Both the position numbers and the translations under genes were made by a program. A stretch of DNA of 64,000 nucleotides from Aegilops tauschii subsp. strangulata (lineage: Eukaryota > Streptophyta > Magnoliopsida > Poales > Poaceae). Position 1 is the first letter of the stretch, and each line of letters begins with the position of its first letter. This document shows, piece after piece, positions 48,626 to 58,975 of the stretch. The notes under the pieces are model-generated. The model was not told the DNA's origin and did not search any database. It saw only the letters and a list, made by a program, of their open reading frames with translations. The stretch spans positions 245,622,622 to 245,686,621 of the forward strand of contig NC_053039.3 of assembly GCF_002575655.3 (NCBI RefSeq), given 5' to 3'.

Positions 48626-49873
48626 CAATTCAGCCTCTGTCCCAATCCCGATGAAGTAGTGGCATTCGTATCACGCGTACATAATTTTACGCACTCAAAA
48701 TTCCATGGACATCGACGGAGGCACAAGCTAGCCCCGGATCTATAGTTCGGCTAGACCAATCTCGGACACACATATAACTTTACTATTTCCTTTTTCCCTT
48801 TTTCGCAGGTTTCTCTTATGCGGGCCTCTTTTGACGGCCTGATTTATGATCCTATCAAAGGACAAATACACCGGATCGACATGGAGCACAGGCGTATAGG
48901 AGTAGCCCTAGAGGCCAGTCCAACGATTACTCTATCTGTTTTCAGGACCCACACGCAGCCCGCCTTTAGTTGCGGCATGTCAAATAGTCGGTTGCTTATT
49001 GCATTACTTTGTACCGATGCGCTTTGACGCATTAATCCAACTATAATGGAAACAGTTCATGATCCAAGTTCAAGGGCCCCAGATACCATCTCTGTTCTCC
49101 TTCTGTTTTCCTTTCAATTACTTATTTCCTAGCAACCGTACACTCTGGTACGTTTCATATTTGCCAGGGGCTCCTCATCGCCCCATAACACGGCAACAAA
49201 GTCTGAACACTTCTTATAGAGAAGTTCGGCACCCCGAATTTAGCATTATATGCATTGGCTCCGAATCATGTCTTTGGTCAATAGTTGGGTTGCCCGGCTC
49301 TTGTGCTTGCTACCCTACGTTCCGCTAAATCGGCTAGGGTAGTAAAGGGAGAACTACTGCGATTGTGCCCTGGCCTTGACCAGATGAGCGCCTCAGTAGA
49401 GAAAGCCAAAAATTGCCTGTCAGATACGGCGAGAGCCGGTCAGCTGTTTGAAGATTACAAATCGTTGGAGATTTTTTCCGCATTATGCGAAAGATCAGCA
49501 CTTCCCGGTCAGATGCTGACAGCACTCTGGTTTGAACCAGGGGCTGCACCCATGCTTTATTATAAAACTCCTATGGCTAAGTGAGGGCGTTTAAGCCGCA
49601 TAGTCTGATTGCCTTGTTCGTTGCGCTAAACAACTCCTTCAAGGACCATATAATTGGATCAAGATTGTTTAGATTCCATCCCGAACACCTCCGTACTACC
49701 TATGTGAGGGCAGAAGCCGACGACTGGCCAACCCTCAGATTACATACAACACGGCCGCACAGGAGGAAACAACTAAAAGCATAACAAAATTATATTACAA
49801 ACAGGCTTTGTTTTCATAATACAAGGCAAAGGCAACACGAATACATTTATTGAAATACAATGTCCTACGAACA
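48626..49873. other. Noncoding region of element B between convergent genes
   Basis: It separates the stop of gag-protease from the stop of the antisense gene. AT-rich, no recognised gene; the equivalent of 16833-18100 in element C. Confidence 0.6.
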
Positions 49874-52800
49874 TTATGCTGCCGCAAGGCGAGACCCCTC
49901 CAGGACATCCGCAAAATACCTTTCGGGTGTGCGGTACTCCTTGCCCTCCGGTGGCCCTCTGGTCACCTCGACGGCGTCCATCTTCGCCCACCACATCTTG
50001 CAACGGGCGAAGGTCATGCGCGCACCTTCAATGCAGGCCGAGCGCTTGACGACGTCCAGCCGAGGACAGGCGTTCACCATCCGTCTCACGAGTCTGAAGT
50101 AGCTGCCTGACATAGCTTCGGTTGGCCATAGCCGGATTATCAAATCCTTAATGGCTAGTTCGGCCATCCTATGCAGCTCCACCAGCTGTTTCAGCTGATC
50201 GGTGAAGGACACGGGATGCTCTGGTGCCGCATATTGCGACCAGAATAGCTTCTCCGTAGAACCCCCTCCTTCGGCTCGATAGAACTCCGCGGCGTCTGAT
50301 ACACTGCGTGGCAAATCCGCAAAAGCCCCTGGGGAACTCCGAACCCGGGTTAGTAAAACGTACTGCTTCTTCGCATACTTGCTTTGCATCTTAAATGCCT
50401 TACCTGCCGTGATCTTCTTGCCCTCCTGGATCTCCTGGAGGGCGGCCTGGGCCTCATTCCGTGCGGTCTCCGCGCTCTGATGAGCCTTGGCGAGTTCGGC
50501 CCCTTGAGCCGACGCATCATGCTCCAAGGCCTTGCATTTTTTCACCGCATCCTGGAGCTCCTACTGGACTTCTTTGACCCGGGCCTTGAGCTTCTTACGG
50601 GCGGCTTGCCGCTGGACAGCCTTCTCCTCGGCCTCGCCCAGGGCCTTCCTCAGGGCCTCGACCTCGGTCGCAGCTCCTGCACATATTACGACACCGCGGT
50701 TAATATACATCGCTTATTCTTTCTGACCACATAGCAAGTCGTCATTCACCTTGCTTCTCCTGGAGCCAAATTTAACCTCGCTGAGCTCGTTCTCGGTCCG
50801 CTCCAGCCTCTGCCTCAGTTCAGAGACTTCGACAGCATGCGAGGTTGCGGCCAACAGTGATGCCTGCTCATTGATACATATCAAGTTAGTCTCCTATAAC
50901 AAAGGATTGATCCTCTGTCCGATTCTTCTCGCCAAACACCGGACACTGTCTGAGGGGCTACTGTCTACACGGGGCTTTTCTCTTTCTTACCTTGAAACTT
51001 GTCAACAGGTTGCTGCAGGCTTCATCCAGTCCACTCTTGGTGGACTGAACCTTCTCGATCACCGCACCCATAAGGACACAGTGCTCGTCCACGACGGAGG
51101 CGCCTTGTAGCGCCTCCATCAGGTTATCCGGCGCCCCTGGATGGACAGGGGCCACCGGTGGAAGCGGCGCACCCCCCTCCTTCAAAGGGGGCTGCTCGCC
51201 CGACTCCGGAGCCATATGAGTCTCCAGAATCATACTCGGCTGAGGGCCGAACTGGATGCGGCCCTCTTCGCCAGTCTCCATGGGGATCGGCTCCCCCGTG
51301 TGTCCGGCAGTGGAGGTCTCGCCTTGTGGCGCCTCTCGGACAGCGTCCTGGGCTCCTCCCCGGTTTGGAGCGATCCTCCGGGACAACACTTCGGTGTCGT
51401 CCCTGGCCACGGGGGAATAAGCAGGCGGTGGCGACATGCTCGCCATCTCCGATGGAGCCAACGAACCTCCATACTAGGATCGCTGGATAAGGTCGCGGGC
51501 CGGACTGCAATAGTACAATTAACTATGTAAAAATAACGAAGAGAAAGGGCCAGATGTGCGCATGAGCGAGCCATGTCACTTACGATGCGGCCTGGGGCTT
51601 AGTGCGGGGGCGTTGTTCGGTACTGCTGTCAACGTCCCACGCGGTATGGACCGCTGGGACGCCCTTCCCCTTCTTGGGCGTTTCCGCCTCCAGATGCGCC
51701 GAAGCCGCCCTCTTCTTCCTCCTCTCCTCAGTGGGAGGGTTGTTTTCCTCTTCCTCCTCTTCCTCGTCATTGTCCTCAGGGATAGAGGAATGAGCTTCGT
51801 CGTCTTCGGACATCACGTCTGAAGTGCCCTTGCGATGGGGGCCGCTCTTGACCCCCTTGGCCTTCTTCTCCGGCGCCTTATATGGCGCCGGCACCAGCAT
51901 CTTCGCTAGACGCGGGATGACCGGTTCTTCAGGCAGCGGAGCCGGACACTGGATCCGCTTCGCCCTCTCCATCCAGTCCTGAAAAAGCAACAATAAAAGC
52001 TCAGGCATCATCCTTGAAACAAACAAGTGGAGAATGCATTAAAAATGACATACCTCACTAGCAAGGTGTTTAGCTCGTGCCCGCAATCTGAATCTGCGGC
52101 CGGCAGTTTCTCGTTGCCCTTAAAAAGCAACTTCCATGCACCTTCGTGAGTAGTCTCGAAGAGCCTCACCAGGGTCTGGTGCTTCTTCGGATTGAACTCC
52201 CACAGAGGGCGGCTTTGGCGCTGGCACGGAAGGACCCGGTGAACTAGCATCACCGGGATCACGTCAACGAGCTTGACGTTCTTGGTTACCATGCTTTGAA
52301 CGCGCGTCTGCAGCGCTATCAGCTCATCAGGTGAACACCAGTCCGGACTCTTCTTGACCCAGGAGGTGAGTCGCATAGGAGCGCCAGAGCGGAATTCGGC
52401 AGCTCCGGCCCAGGTGGTGCCGCGAGGCTCTGTGATGTAGAACCACTGCTTCTGCCACTCCTTTACCGTGTCCACAAAAGTACCTTTGGGCCAGGTGACG
52501 TTGGACAGCTTGCTCACCATGGCTCCTCCGCACTACGCGTGCTGGCCATCCACCACCTTCGGCTTCACATTGAAGACTTTGAGCCACAGCCCGAAGTGGG
52601 GTTGGATGTGGAGGAAGGCCTCCCACATGACGATAAACGCCGAGATGTTGAGGAAGGAATTCAGGGATAGATCATGGAAATCTATCCCGTAAAAATACAT
52701 CAGCCCGCGGACGAAAGGGTGGAGTGGAAACCCTAGCCCACGGAAGAAATGGGGGATGAACACTACCCTCTCGGTGGGCTTCGACCTGGGGACGACTTGT

Positions 52801-52922
52801 CCCTCGGTTGGCAGGCGGTGAGTGATCTCCTTCGCCAAATATCCGGCCGCCCGGAGCTCAATAATGTCCTCCTCCTTGACGGAGGAGACCATCCACTTGC
52901 CCTGACCTCCGGATCCGGACAT
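49874..52922 (-). pseudogene. Antisense gene of element B, putative gypsy-type transposon (Transposase_28-like) protein, nearly intact
   Basis: Five exons are read on the minus strand: 52922-52054, 51978-51584, 51504-50991, 50863-50750 and 50676-49874, all joined by GT/AG introns of about 70-130 bp. The product is about 897 residues. Exon 1 holds MSGSGGQGKWMVSSVKEED and RVVFIPHFFRGLGFPLHPF (the putative gypsy-type transposon domain), exon 2 a Lys- and Glu-rich nuclear-type stretch, exons 4-5 a coiled coil, and the C-terminus PERYFADVLEGSRL. Only a few breaks are visible: TAG at 52533-52535, one TAG near 51475, one TAG in exon 5 (VQ-stop-EL) and probably one indel. The gene points against the element and has its own promoter. 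Activity is not known. Confidence 0.75.
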
Positions 52923-53028
52923 GGTTGCTTGAGTGGAAAGGAGATGAGAACTTGGGCGCTGGAGCTCGAGATTGGAAAGGCGGAGACAGAGAGAGGGCAT
53001 GAGAGAGGAAGAGGGAATCCTTATCCCC

Positions 53029-53033
53029 TTATA
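53029..53033 (-). promoter_or_regulatory. TATA box of the antisense gene in element B
   Basis: On the minus strand TTTATAAGGGGATAAGG stands about 107 bp before the ATG at 52922, the same block and spacing as in element C (5477). Confidence 0.6.
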
Positions 53034-53461
53034 AAGGCAACGAATATTAAACGCCTCCTCACTCGCCTTAAGATTCGCCTATTCCCAAGGGTTGTATAAA
53101 CGGCACGGTTGGGTTACCCATGCCCGCATTGATGAGAATCCCGCGATAAGGGGACACGATCTCTGCTTTGACAAGACGTGCCAATGGCAACCGCGTCTCG
53201 GGACATGGGGCATCGAACATTAAAGCGGTTTAGAATTATGGCCGGTTAGATGTAATGTCATGCTGCAAAAAGTTGTCAGCGGATAGAACTCGTGTAAAAA
53301 TATATTCTCTCTGTGGTTGTGTATGGTGTGTGTGACAGGTCCGGATTCTATCATCGCATCCGAAGACCATCTTGGAGTTCAGAAGGGGGAACCTGCCTTG
53401 CAATGCCGAAGACAATCTGCGCGCCGGACTCCTCGTCATTAAAGCCAGGTTCAGGGGCTAC

Positions 53462-53943
53462 TGAGGGAGTCCTAGACTAAGGGGTCCTCGGGCGTCCGGC
53501 CTGTTATCCATGGGCCGGACTGATGGGCTGTGAAGACATGAAGGCCGAAGACTATACCCGTGTCCGGATTGGACTCTCCTTGGCGTGGAAGGCAAGCTTG
53601 GTGACCGATTATGAAGATTCCTTCTTATGTAACCGACTCTATGTAAACCCTAGATCCCCCCGGTGCCTATATAAACCGGAGGGGGTAGTCCGGAAAGGAG
53701 ACACATTCATTACCATAGTCATACAGGCTAGACTTCTGGGGTTTAGCCATTACAATCTCGTGGTAGATCAACTCTTGTAATACTCATATTCATCAAGATC
53801 AATCAAGCAAGAAGTAGGGTGTTACCTCCATAGAGAGGGCCCGAACCTGGGTAAACATCGTGTCCCCCGTCTCCTATTACCATTGATCCTAGACGCACAG
53901 TTCGGGACTCCCTACCCGAGATCCGCCGGTTTTGACGCCGACA
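53462..53943 (+). repeat. 3' LTR of element B
   Basis: TGAGGGAGTCCTAGAC to CGCCGACA; equal in length to the 5' LTR. The stretch from the antisense promoter to this LTR (53034-53461) has no gene. Confidence 0.92.
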
Positions 53944-54213
53944 AGGAGGAGTCAGTAACTGCGTGCGGCCTTGCGGCCTTGCTCGGGCCTTCCGGCCCGG
54001 TCCCGGGCCAGTCCATGGCACGGCGCGGCCTCCCAGAGCCGGGCAAGCTCAAGCCCGACCGGATCCGCTCCAAATCCGGCCGCCGGGTGCACAAAACACG
54101 TAGCCGTGGTTGGGTAGCTCTGGGGTGTCGAGGGAAAGGGGGCTGAGCGAGCGTGCGTCCGAGCTGCACGCGCTGGATTTGGCCTAGCGGCGTGGCGGAC
54201 CAACCGTGCGCGG

Positions 54214-56862
54214 TGCGAAGTGGCTTCGCTCGTGTGGGGGACAGAAGCCATCCCACGCAGGCGCTAGGTCTGACAGGACGGCCTTGTCGTCAGTGTGTGA
54301 CCTCTGTGGCAACCGTCCGCTCCCCACTAGCCTCTTCGTTGACATATGGTCCCATTACAACATGTCAGTGAGACGACGGCGAGTCCTTTTGTACAATTTC
54401 CTAATGGACGTCTATGTAGGCCGGGGCGCCTCTTCGTGTACCGTGGCAACCGTCCACCGACTCTTCGCCTTTCCCTCTCGATTTGGAACTGTTGTCGCAC
54501 GCTCTTCCTCCCTCCTCCATTTGCCTTCACCCTTCCTTCTGCCATTGTTTGATCGTCTTCTCCATGGAGGGAACAGACCGGAAATGACCCTGTTATTCTT
54601 GCCCCGATCTGAATGATGACGTGGTGAAGGAACTCATTGATCGGTGCAACGTCATCACCTCGGCTAGCATGGCAGGTTTGTTCAAGACCATTCTCGACTC
54701 AACTAATAACATCATTACAATGAACCCAAGGGTCCAGGAGCGGTTTGATCTCCCCTATCTTCTTCACCGTGACCCTGCTCACTGGCGCGCGGATGACGGA
54801 GGCCTCACCTTGTGCAAGTTGGTGCTGCTTGGTAATGATACGTGTGATGTTAAGATGCCATCGCTTGAGGGTAAGGCTTGGGCAGGCGCAAATGGAGATT
54901 GGGTTGTTTATATTGGGTCCAACTGCGAGTGGGAACTTGTGAATGTGTACACTCGTCATCGGGTTCCACTTCCAAAAATCTCAGACTGCCCAGAGGTTGA
55001 GCACACTGGTTATGACCGTACTTTCAACTACGGTCATGGTGACTGTCGTCTACAGAAGATAGCAATTTGTCAAGTTCCCGACCGCTCTTGGGATTTAATG
55101 GAATATGTAGTTGTTGCTATCTTCTACAAGCTTGTTTCCTTCCTTCATAGTTCGACTAGATGGATATTGCTCAAAAATCAGTTTCTATTCAAGGATGAGT
55201 ACTATGATGCAATTCAATACGAGGGTCTTGTGTTTGCTGCCACCACTCATGGCACTGTTTTTGCATGGAATCCTTATGCTTTCGGTACGTTTGTCTTCCA
55301 CTGTAATTATAATTGTTTCATCCACATGCATGCGGGTTAGCTAGTTTCCCTTTACTAATTAACCTTGTTGTCTTTCCAAGGTCCTGTGAACATTCCACCA
55401 CCTATACTTGAAAAAATTTATAACCAAGGGGGAGATGACGATGATGATGATCACAAGCATGAGGACCCATATACTCAGTGGCGCCTGGCAACTTATTCCG
55501 ATGGATCACCTCTTCTTGTCTGTATACAGGGCATCGCTGATGTGACTAAGGAAGCAGGTGTTGTCTCCCATGGTCGCACTCTCCGGACCTATTCCAACAT
55601 CCGTTGCAGGGTATTCGGGATGGATACTACTGTGCTAGCGCCAACACCTTCTCCCTGGTTTAGTATTGATACTCTTGGAGGAAACTCGCTCTTCCTTGGA
55701 CAAAACTATCCAATCATGGTGAAAGGCGATCGAGCTGTTGTTGACACAACGTTACTACCATTTATGAGAAGCAACTGTATCTATACCTCAGACATTGCTA
55801 TGGTTCCCTACCATGGCTATCACAATATGGGTCATGAAATAGGCCGCTTCAGCCTGGATGATCAGTCCTGCGTTGGTCTCTAGATTGACAGTAGCTATAA
55901 TCCAACATGTTTACTAGAATGTTTTGTTGGAACTAATCTATAATCCAACATGTATCCTCGTTGTCGTTGTGTGTTGATGACTTGTTGTATGTAATGAATG
56001 GTACATTTGCATATGCATGTCATAAACTCAATTTATAAATGGTTTTCGACTCACTTCTTGGAGTGCTAGTGCCGTAGTAATATAGCCAGCATCCATAGTA
56101 GTATGAAGTTGCCACATCACATAGAGCCAACCAATAGTTAGTTCTAGTTAGATCAACTAGAGCTAGGTGTCGCACAGAGGCCGAGAAATATGGTGATAGC
56201 ATGACTGCATGAGGTGGGCTTGTACGTAGTATGATGTAGGCACAGGGCTTGCCGTGTTTCCTACTCCTCCAGTCTAAATGTGGAGAAGATTTGGTCGAGT
56301 TCTTCCTCCTTTTGCCGACACATGGGACATCCAACATCCTGGTCGTGTCATGCAAGAAAATGGAGTGGTAGTTGAAGCCACGTGATGTGCATCTTGGATT
56401 AAATTGTAAATAGAATCTTACTACTCTTGAGTAACTCCAAAAGCGGCCACCAAAGATCTATATTGGATTTGTTTTTCATCACCAGCACGTCGAGGTGAAA
56501 GATGTGCAGGTTCAGTGGGTCCTCTTGCGTTTTCACTGACATGTGGGACCACATTTGAGTAAACAGATGATGGGCTCCGTGCGTCTGCTGGCTGGCTGAG
56601 AAGAGAGATAGAGGAGGGCTGAGCATGGACTCTAGGAAATTTGTTCCACGTAACCAGCACCTCGATATAGGCTCGATATAGTGGGGTGGCATGGGATATA
56701 GCATTCACGTCTAGCAGTACGGCACACGCAACCCACACGAGTCCCATCCGACACCAATTTCTTGGAGTCCTTCTCCCTCCTGTTTTCTCAGCCATCGCGC
56801 GGTGGGCGGGGTGGGGGTTTGCCGATAGTTGGTTTGCTCAACTGTGGTCCCACTTGTAAGTG
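54214..56862 (+). repeat. Tandem duplication, unit 2
   Basis: This is the second copy of the DUF295 gene region (compare 41002-43916). A word GACCAACCGTG followed by GGTGCGA lies just before it (54198) and again just past its end (about 56896), which suits the junction of a tandem duplication. It has lost about 115 bp at the end of the gene and lacks the extra upstream stretch of unit 1. Confidence 0.75.
54564..55883 (+). pseudogene. DUF295 (F-box-associated) protein, broken copy
   Basis: The exon structure equals that of the intact copy: exon 1 54564-55284 (721 bp, the same length), a 96-bp intron with GTACGT donor and TTCCAAG acceptor, exon 2 from 55381. The reading frame is otherwise open, but codon 8 is TGA (54585-54587) where the intact copy has CGA, and TAG at 55881-55883 replaces the GAG of LEID. 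A deletion of about 115 bp then removes the C-terminal codons and the start of the 3' UTR. Exon 2 has an insertion giving EKIYNQGGDDDDDDHKH. Translation from a later ATG could still give a shortened protein, so complete loss of function is inferred. Confidence 0.85.
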
Positions 56863-57180
56863 AAAAAGCAACACAACATGCATTCCGACATGCCAGACCA
56901 ACCGTGTGGGGGTGCGACGCGAACACGGCAGGCTTTTCCTTTTGAACTTGTAATTTGTAAAATTTGGTTCTGCTCCATGGCGCGACCGATAGATAGAAAT
57001 AACGAATTTCCCTAGAGTAATGAGAAGTTTGGTTCTGGCGCGGTTCATGCATGGAGTACGTACGAAAATTATGAAGTTGATGTGAAAGGTAAGATAATTA
57101 CTAGTAGTACCATATACTACTACATGGATTTGACGAAAAGATAAAGATACATACGTATCCATCAACGACATCCTCCCGCC
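55884..57180. other. Flank of unit 2 and spacer before the next gene
   Basis: Up to 56862 it aligns in part with the downstream flank of unit 1, with extra sequence (about 56040-56640) not present there. From 56863 to 57180 it is unique AT-rich sequence that ends at the stop codon of the convergent gene. No other gene is visible. Confidence 0.5.
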
Positions 57181-57741
57181 CTAGTGCGCCGGGTCACCAA
57201 CCGACGTGTGAGGAGCAGCGGCGTTGGTGGCGAGCTCAACGTGCTTCTCAACAATGCCGTCCAAGGTTGCCCTGCGGCTCAAGAAGGCCAGCGACCTATC
57301 GTCCTCCTCTGGCACGTAGTAGTCCTTGTGGAGGATTTGCGTGTAGACATGGGTGATTATGTCGACGGTGTCTTGCTGCGCCAGGCGCTGCATGGTGAGC
57401 GCGACCTCGAGGTGGACATTCTCCGGCGCGACGGCCGACAGTCGCAGGGCCACCAGTGTGTTGAAGAGGTTGTCACCATAGAGGCCGTTGAGGGTGGCGG
57501 GCATCGCAGAGCCTGGGCGCGTGGGCTGGAGGTGTACGTCAAGGTCGTCCGCGAGCTTCTTGACGACGGTGAACTTGTCGAGGAAGCCGACAAGGACCTT
57601 GTCGAACAAGGAAACGAAGCTGTCGTCCAAGCGACATCTCGCCCTGGCGGCCTCAAGCACGACCTGGAGACGTTCCTCGGTGCAGGGCCGCAGGCCGGCG
57701 TTGTGGACCATCTGGCACAACCGGCTGATGCTCGCGCTCAT
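57181..57741 (-). CDS. Single-exon gene of unknown function, intact
   Basis: A GC-rich 186-codon frame starts at the ATG at 57741 (MSASISRLCQMVHNAG) and ends with TAG at 57181. An in-frame stop (TGA) lies just before it, so the start is well fixed. The protein looks mostly helical, without signal peptide or membrane segment; recognisable stretches are SFVSLFDKVLVGFLDKFTVV, NLFNTLVALRLSAVAPENV and DIITHVYTQILHKDYYVPEE. I do not recognise the family. A TATA box stands 116 bp upstream. High coding GC against AT-rich flanks, the intact frame and the promoter all suggest a real grass gene, unlike most of the window. Confidence 0.6.
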   Translation of the reverse strand: MSASISRLCQMVHNAGLRPCTEERLQVVLEAARARCRLDDSFVSLFDKVLVGFLDKFTVVKKLADDLDVHLQPTRPGSAMPATLNGLYGDNLFNTLVALRLSAVAPENVHLEVALTMQRLAQQDTVDIITHVYTQILHKDYYVPEEDDRSLAFLSRRATLDGIVEKHVELATNAAAPHTSVGDPAH

Positions 57742-57856
57742 CGCCTCCACGGGTGTAGCTTCTAGTCAACTTATCTTGCGATTGGAGTGATCACTCCTGC
57801 CCTTGGTTAGGGTGCGTAGGTACGTAGGATTTCGTAGATTGGACTGGCGGGGAGCC

Positions 57857-57862
57857 TTTATA
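57857..57862 (-). promoter_or_regulatory. TATA box of the single-exon gene
   Basis: On the minus strand CATATAAAGGCTCC lies about 116 bp before the ATG. Further upstream (57955-57985) there are GGGCC/GGCCC words and CCACGTGTCA, an ACGT-core motif bound by bZIP factors such as those of the abscisic-acid response; the function here is inferred. Confidence 0.5.
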
Positions 57863-58250
57863 TGAGAAGTGCAGACTGCGTTGCATTCACGTGTGTGTTG
57901 GCCATCTACTCCTCGGCCCTCTACTGCACCTGCCTTTGGCTGTATGACAGGTGGGCCAGCCACCTGTTGGGCCCACGTGTCATTCACCCAAACGCAGGTG
58001 CAGTAAGTCAATGAAGCTGCGTCCCCCTCTGTCCCAAAACACTTAGGCATGGTACATTAACTCCCTCCTCGTTTCTTATTTTGTGACATATCAACCAATG
58101 AGAGATGTGGGCTGTGCATGCTTTCAATGACTTGAGACTACCAAACATGACATGCAGTGGTTAGTTCATTGCATGTAATCCTATTAATTAGCAGAAAGAC
58201 ATTAAGTTCTCTCGCTTTCCCCTTCGTCTTGGTCACGGTGCACAACCTAA

Positions 58251-58487
58251 GAGCATGGTTAATACTTAATAGTATAGCCAGCTGCTGGCTATATGATGTT
58301 GCCATGTCATAGTAGAGCCATCACTTGTAGCCACTCATACAATAAGGTTAGCTATAAGGCTGGCTATGAGAGTACTACTTTTTCTCATCTTCTCTCTCTC
58401 TTTCTCAATACTTATTGTATATTGGCCTAGGAATCCGCATATAGCTAGGCTCTTGCATGAGATCCCACTCCTCTTTTTCACTTGCTC
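58251..58487. mobile_element. Tourist-like MITE (237 bp, TSD TAA)
   Basis: It starts GAGCATGGTTAATACTTA and ends TCACTTGCTC; the terminal GAGCA/TGCTC are inverted. A perfect TAA duplication stands at 58248-58250 and 58488-58490, the TWA target of Harbinger-type MITEs. It contains the phrase GCCAGCTGCTGGCTATA and a CT run. Confidence 0.75.
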
Positions 58488-58499
58488 TAAGATGACTTA

Positions 58500-58776
58500 G
58501 ACTAGCCACAGTGGGAGTAACTTCAGCAGTAACATCGAGTCCAACTCAACAAATTTGCTTATGTGGCAACGAGTTAATGAGGAGAGAGGTAGTTTGAGTA
58601 ACTTAGCTAGTTATTACTATAACATCACATGTCCCAATGCAATATGAGTCTATAACCTAATAAATGAGGCTTTGCATGTTACCATACTTATGTCACTACC
58701 CACTATGAAAGGTAGTAACATAGTTTAGGGATATGTGTATGTTACTATTGTATGTTACTCTTCATTGTGGCTAGTC
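58500..58776. mobile_element. Tourist-like MITE (277 bp)
   Basis: The start GACTAGCCACAGTGGGAGTA is the inverted counterpart of the end (TTCATTGTGGCTAGTC). The flanking 3 bases are TTA and ATA, an imperfect target duplication. Internal phrases ATGTCCCAATGCAATATGAG and CCCACTATGAAAGGTAGTAA belong to a MITE family that is common near Triticeae genes. Confidence 0.75.
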
Positions 58777-58797
58777 ATACACCTAGACGGAGGGAGT

Positions 58798-58975
58798 AGT
58801 CTCAAGTCATTGGATGCATACGCACCCCACGTCTTGTATTTGTATTGGGTGATTTCTTTTTTCGTGGCAAGAAACAGGGAACGAGGTGGGTAGTTAATGC
58901 ACTATGCCTAAAAGTTTTGAGATTACTATTTGGTTTTTGTAACGTGACTAATGCACCAGCACGGAGGGAGTACAA
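58798..58975. mobile_element. Second copy of the host MITE type, opposite orientation
   Basis: It reads from TCTCAAGTCATTGG through GTGGCAAGAAACAGGGAACG, TAGTTAATGCACTATGCCTA and AAAGTTTTGAGATT to CAGCACGGAGGGAGTAC; its reverse complement matches the start of the neighbour at 58035. The two are head to tail in opposite orientation. Confidence 0.55.

Larger units (their letters stand above)
44754..53943 (+). mobile_element. Non-autonomous Gypsy retrotransposon B with antisense gene
   Basis: Two LTRs of exactly 482 bp (44754-45235, 53462-53943) are flanked by the TSD AGGAG (44749-44753 and 53944-53948). The 9190-bp element has gag-protease on the plus strand and a five-exon gene on the minus strand, with no RT, RNase H or integrase. 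The layout is that of element C in reverse orientation. About 24 LTR differences by eye (near 5%) make it younger than C (near 8%). It inserted into element H, cutting the upstream part of the GRF gene. Confidence 0.93.
43917..54184 (-). mobile_element. TIR element H (Harbinger-like) carrying a GRF zinc-finger gene, split by element B
   Basis: The left end GGCCAACTCCAACGCACG (43917) matches the reverse complement of the right end, CACGCGCTGGATTTGGCC (54184), at 14 of 18 positions. It is flanked by TAA at the left and TAG at the right, near the 3-bp TWA duplication of PIF/Harbinger elements. Without element B the unit is about 1.07 kb. It carries one spliced gene on the minus strand and no transposase. 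Unit 2 of the duplication shows the uninterrupted sequence CACTTGTAAGTGAAAAAG at its own equivalent point, so H is an insertion. Confidence 0.6.
58035..58797. mobile_element. MITE with CTCCCTCC-type ends, hosting two other MITEs
   Basis: The host part reads from about 58035 (CACTTAGGCATGGTACATTA) through CCAACCAATGAGAG-like sequence and GTCACGGTGCACAACC to GGAGGGAGTAG at 58797. It is broken by two insertions, at 58251-58487 and 58500-58776, separated by only GATGACTTA-like host bases. Without them it is about 250 bp. The ends belong to the CTCCCTCCGTC class of grass MITEs. Confidence 0.6.

Noticed and set aside
57184..57765. Plus-strand frame of 193 codons opposite the single-exon gene
   Set aside because: It is the shadow of the GC-rich minus-strand gene; the minus strand has the TATA box, the upstream stop and the more protein-like composition.
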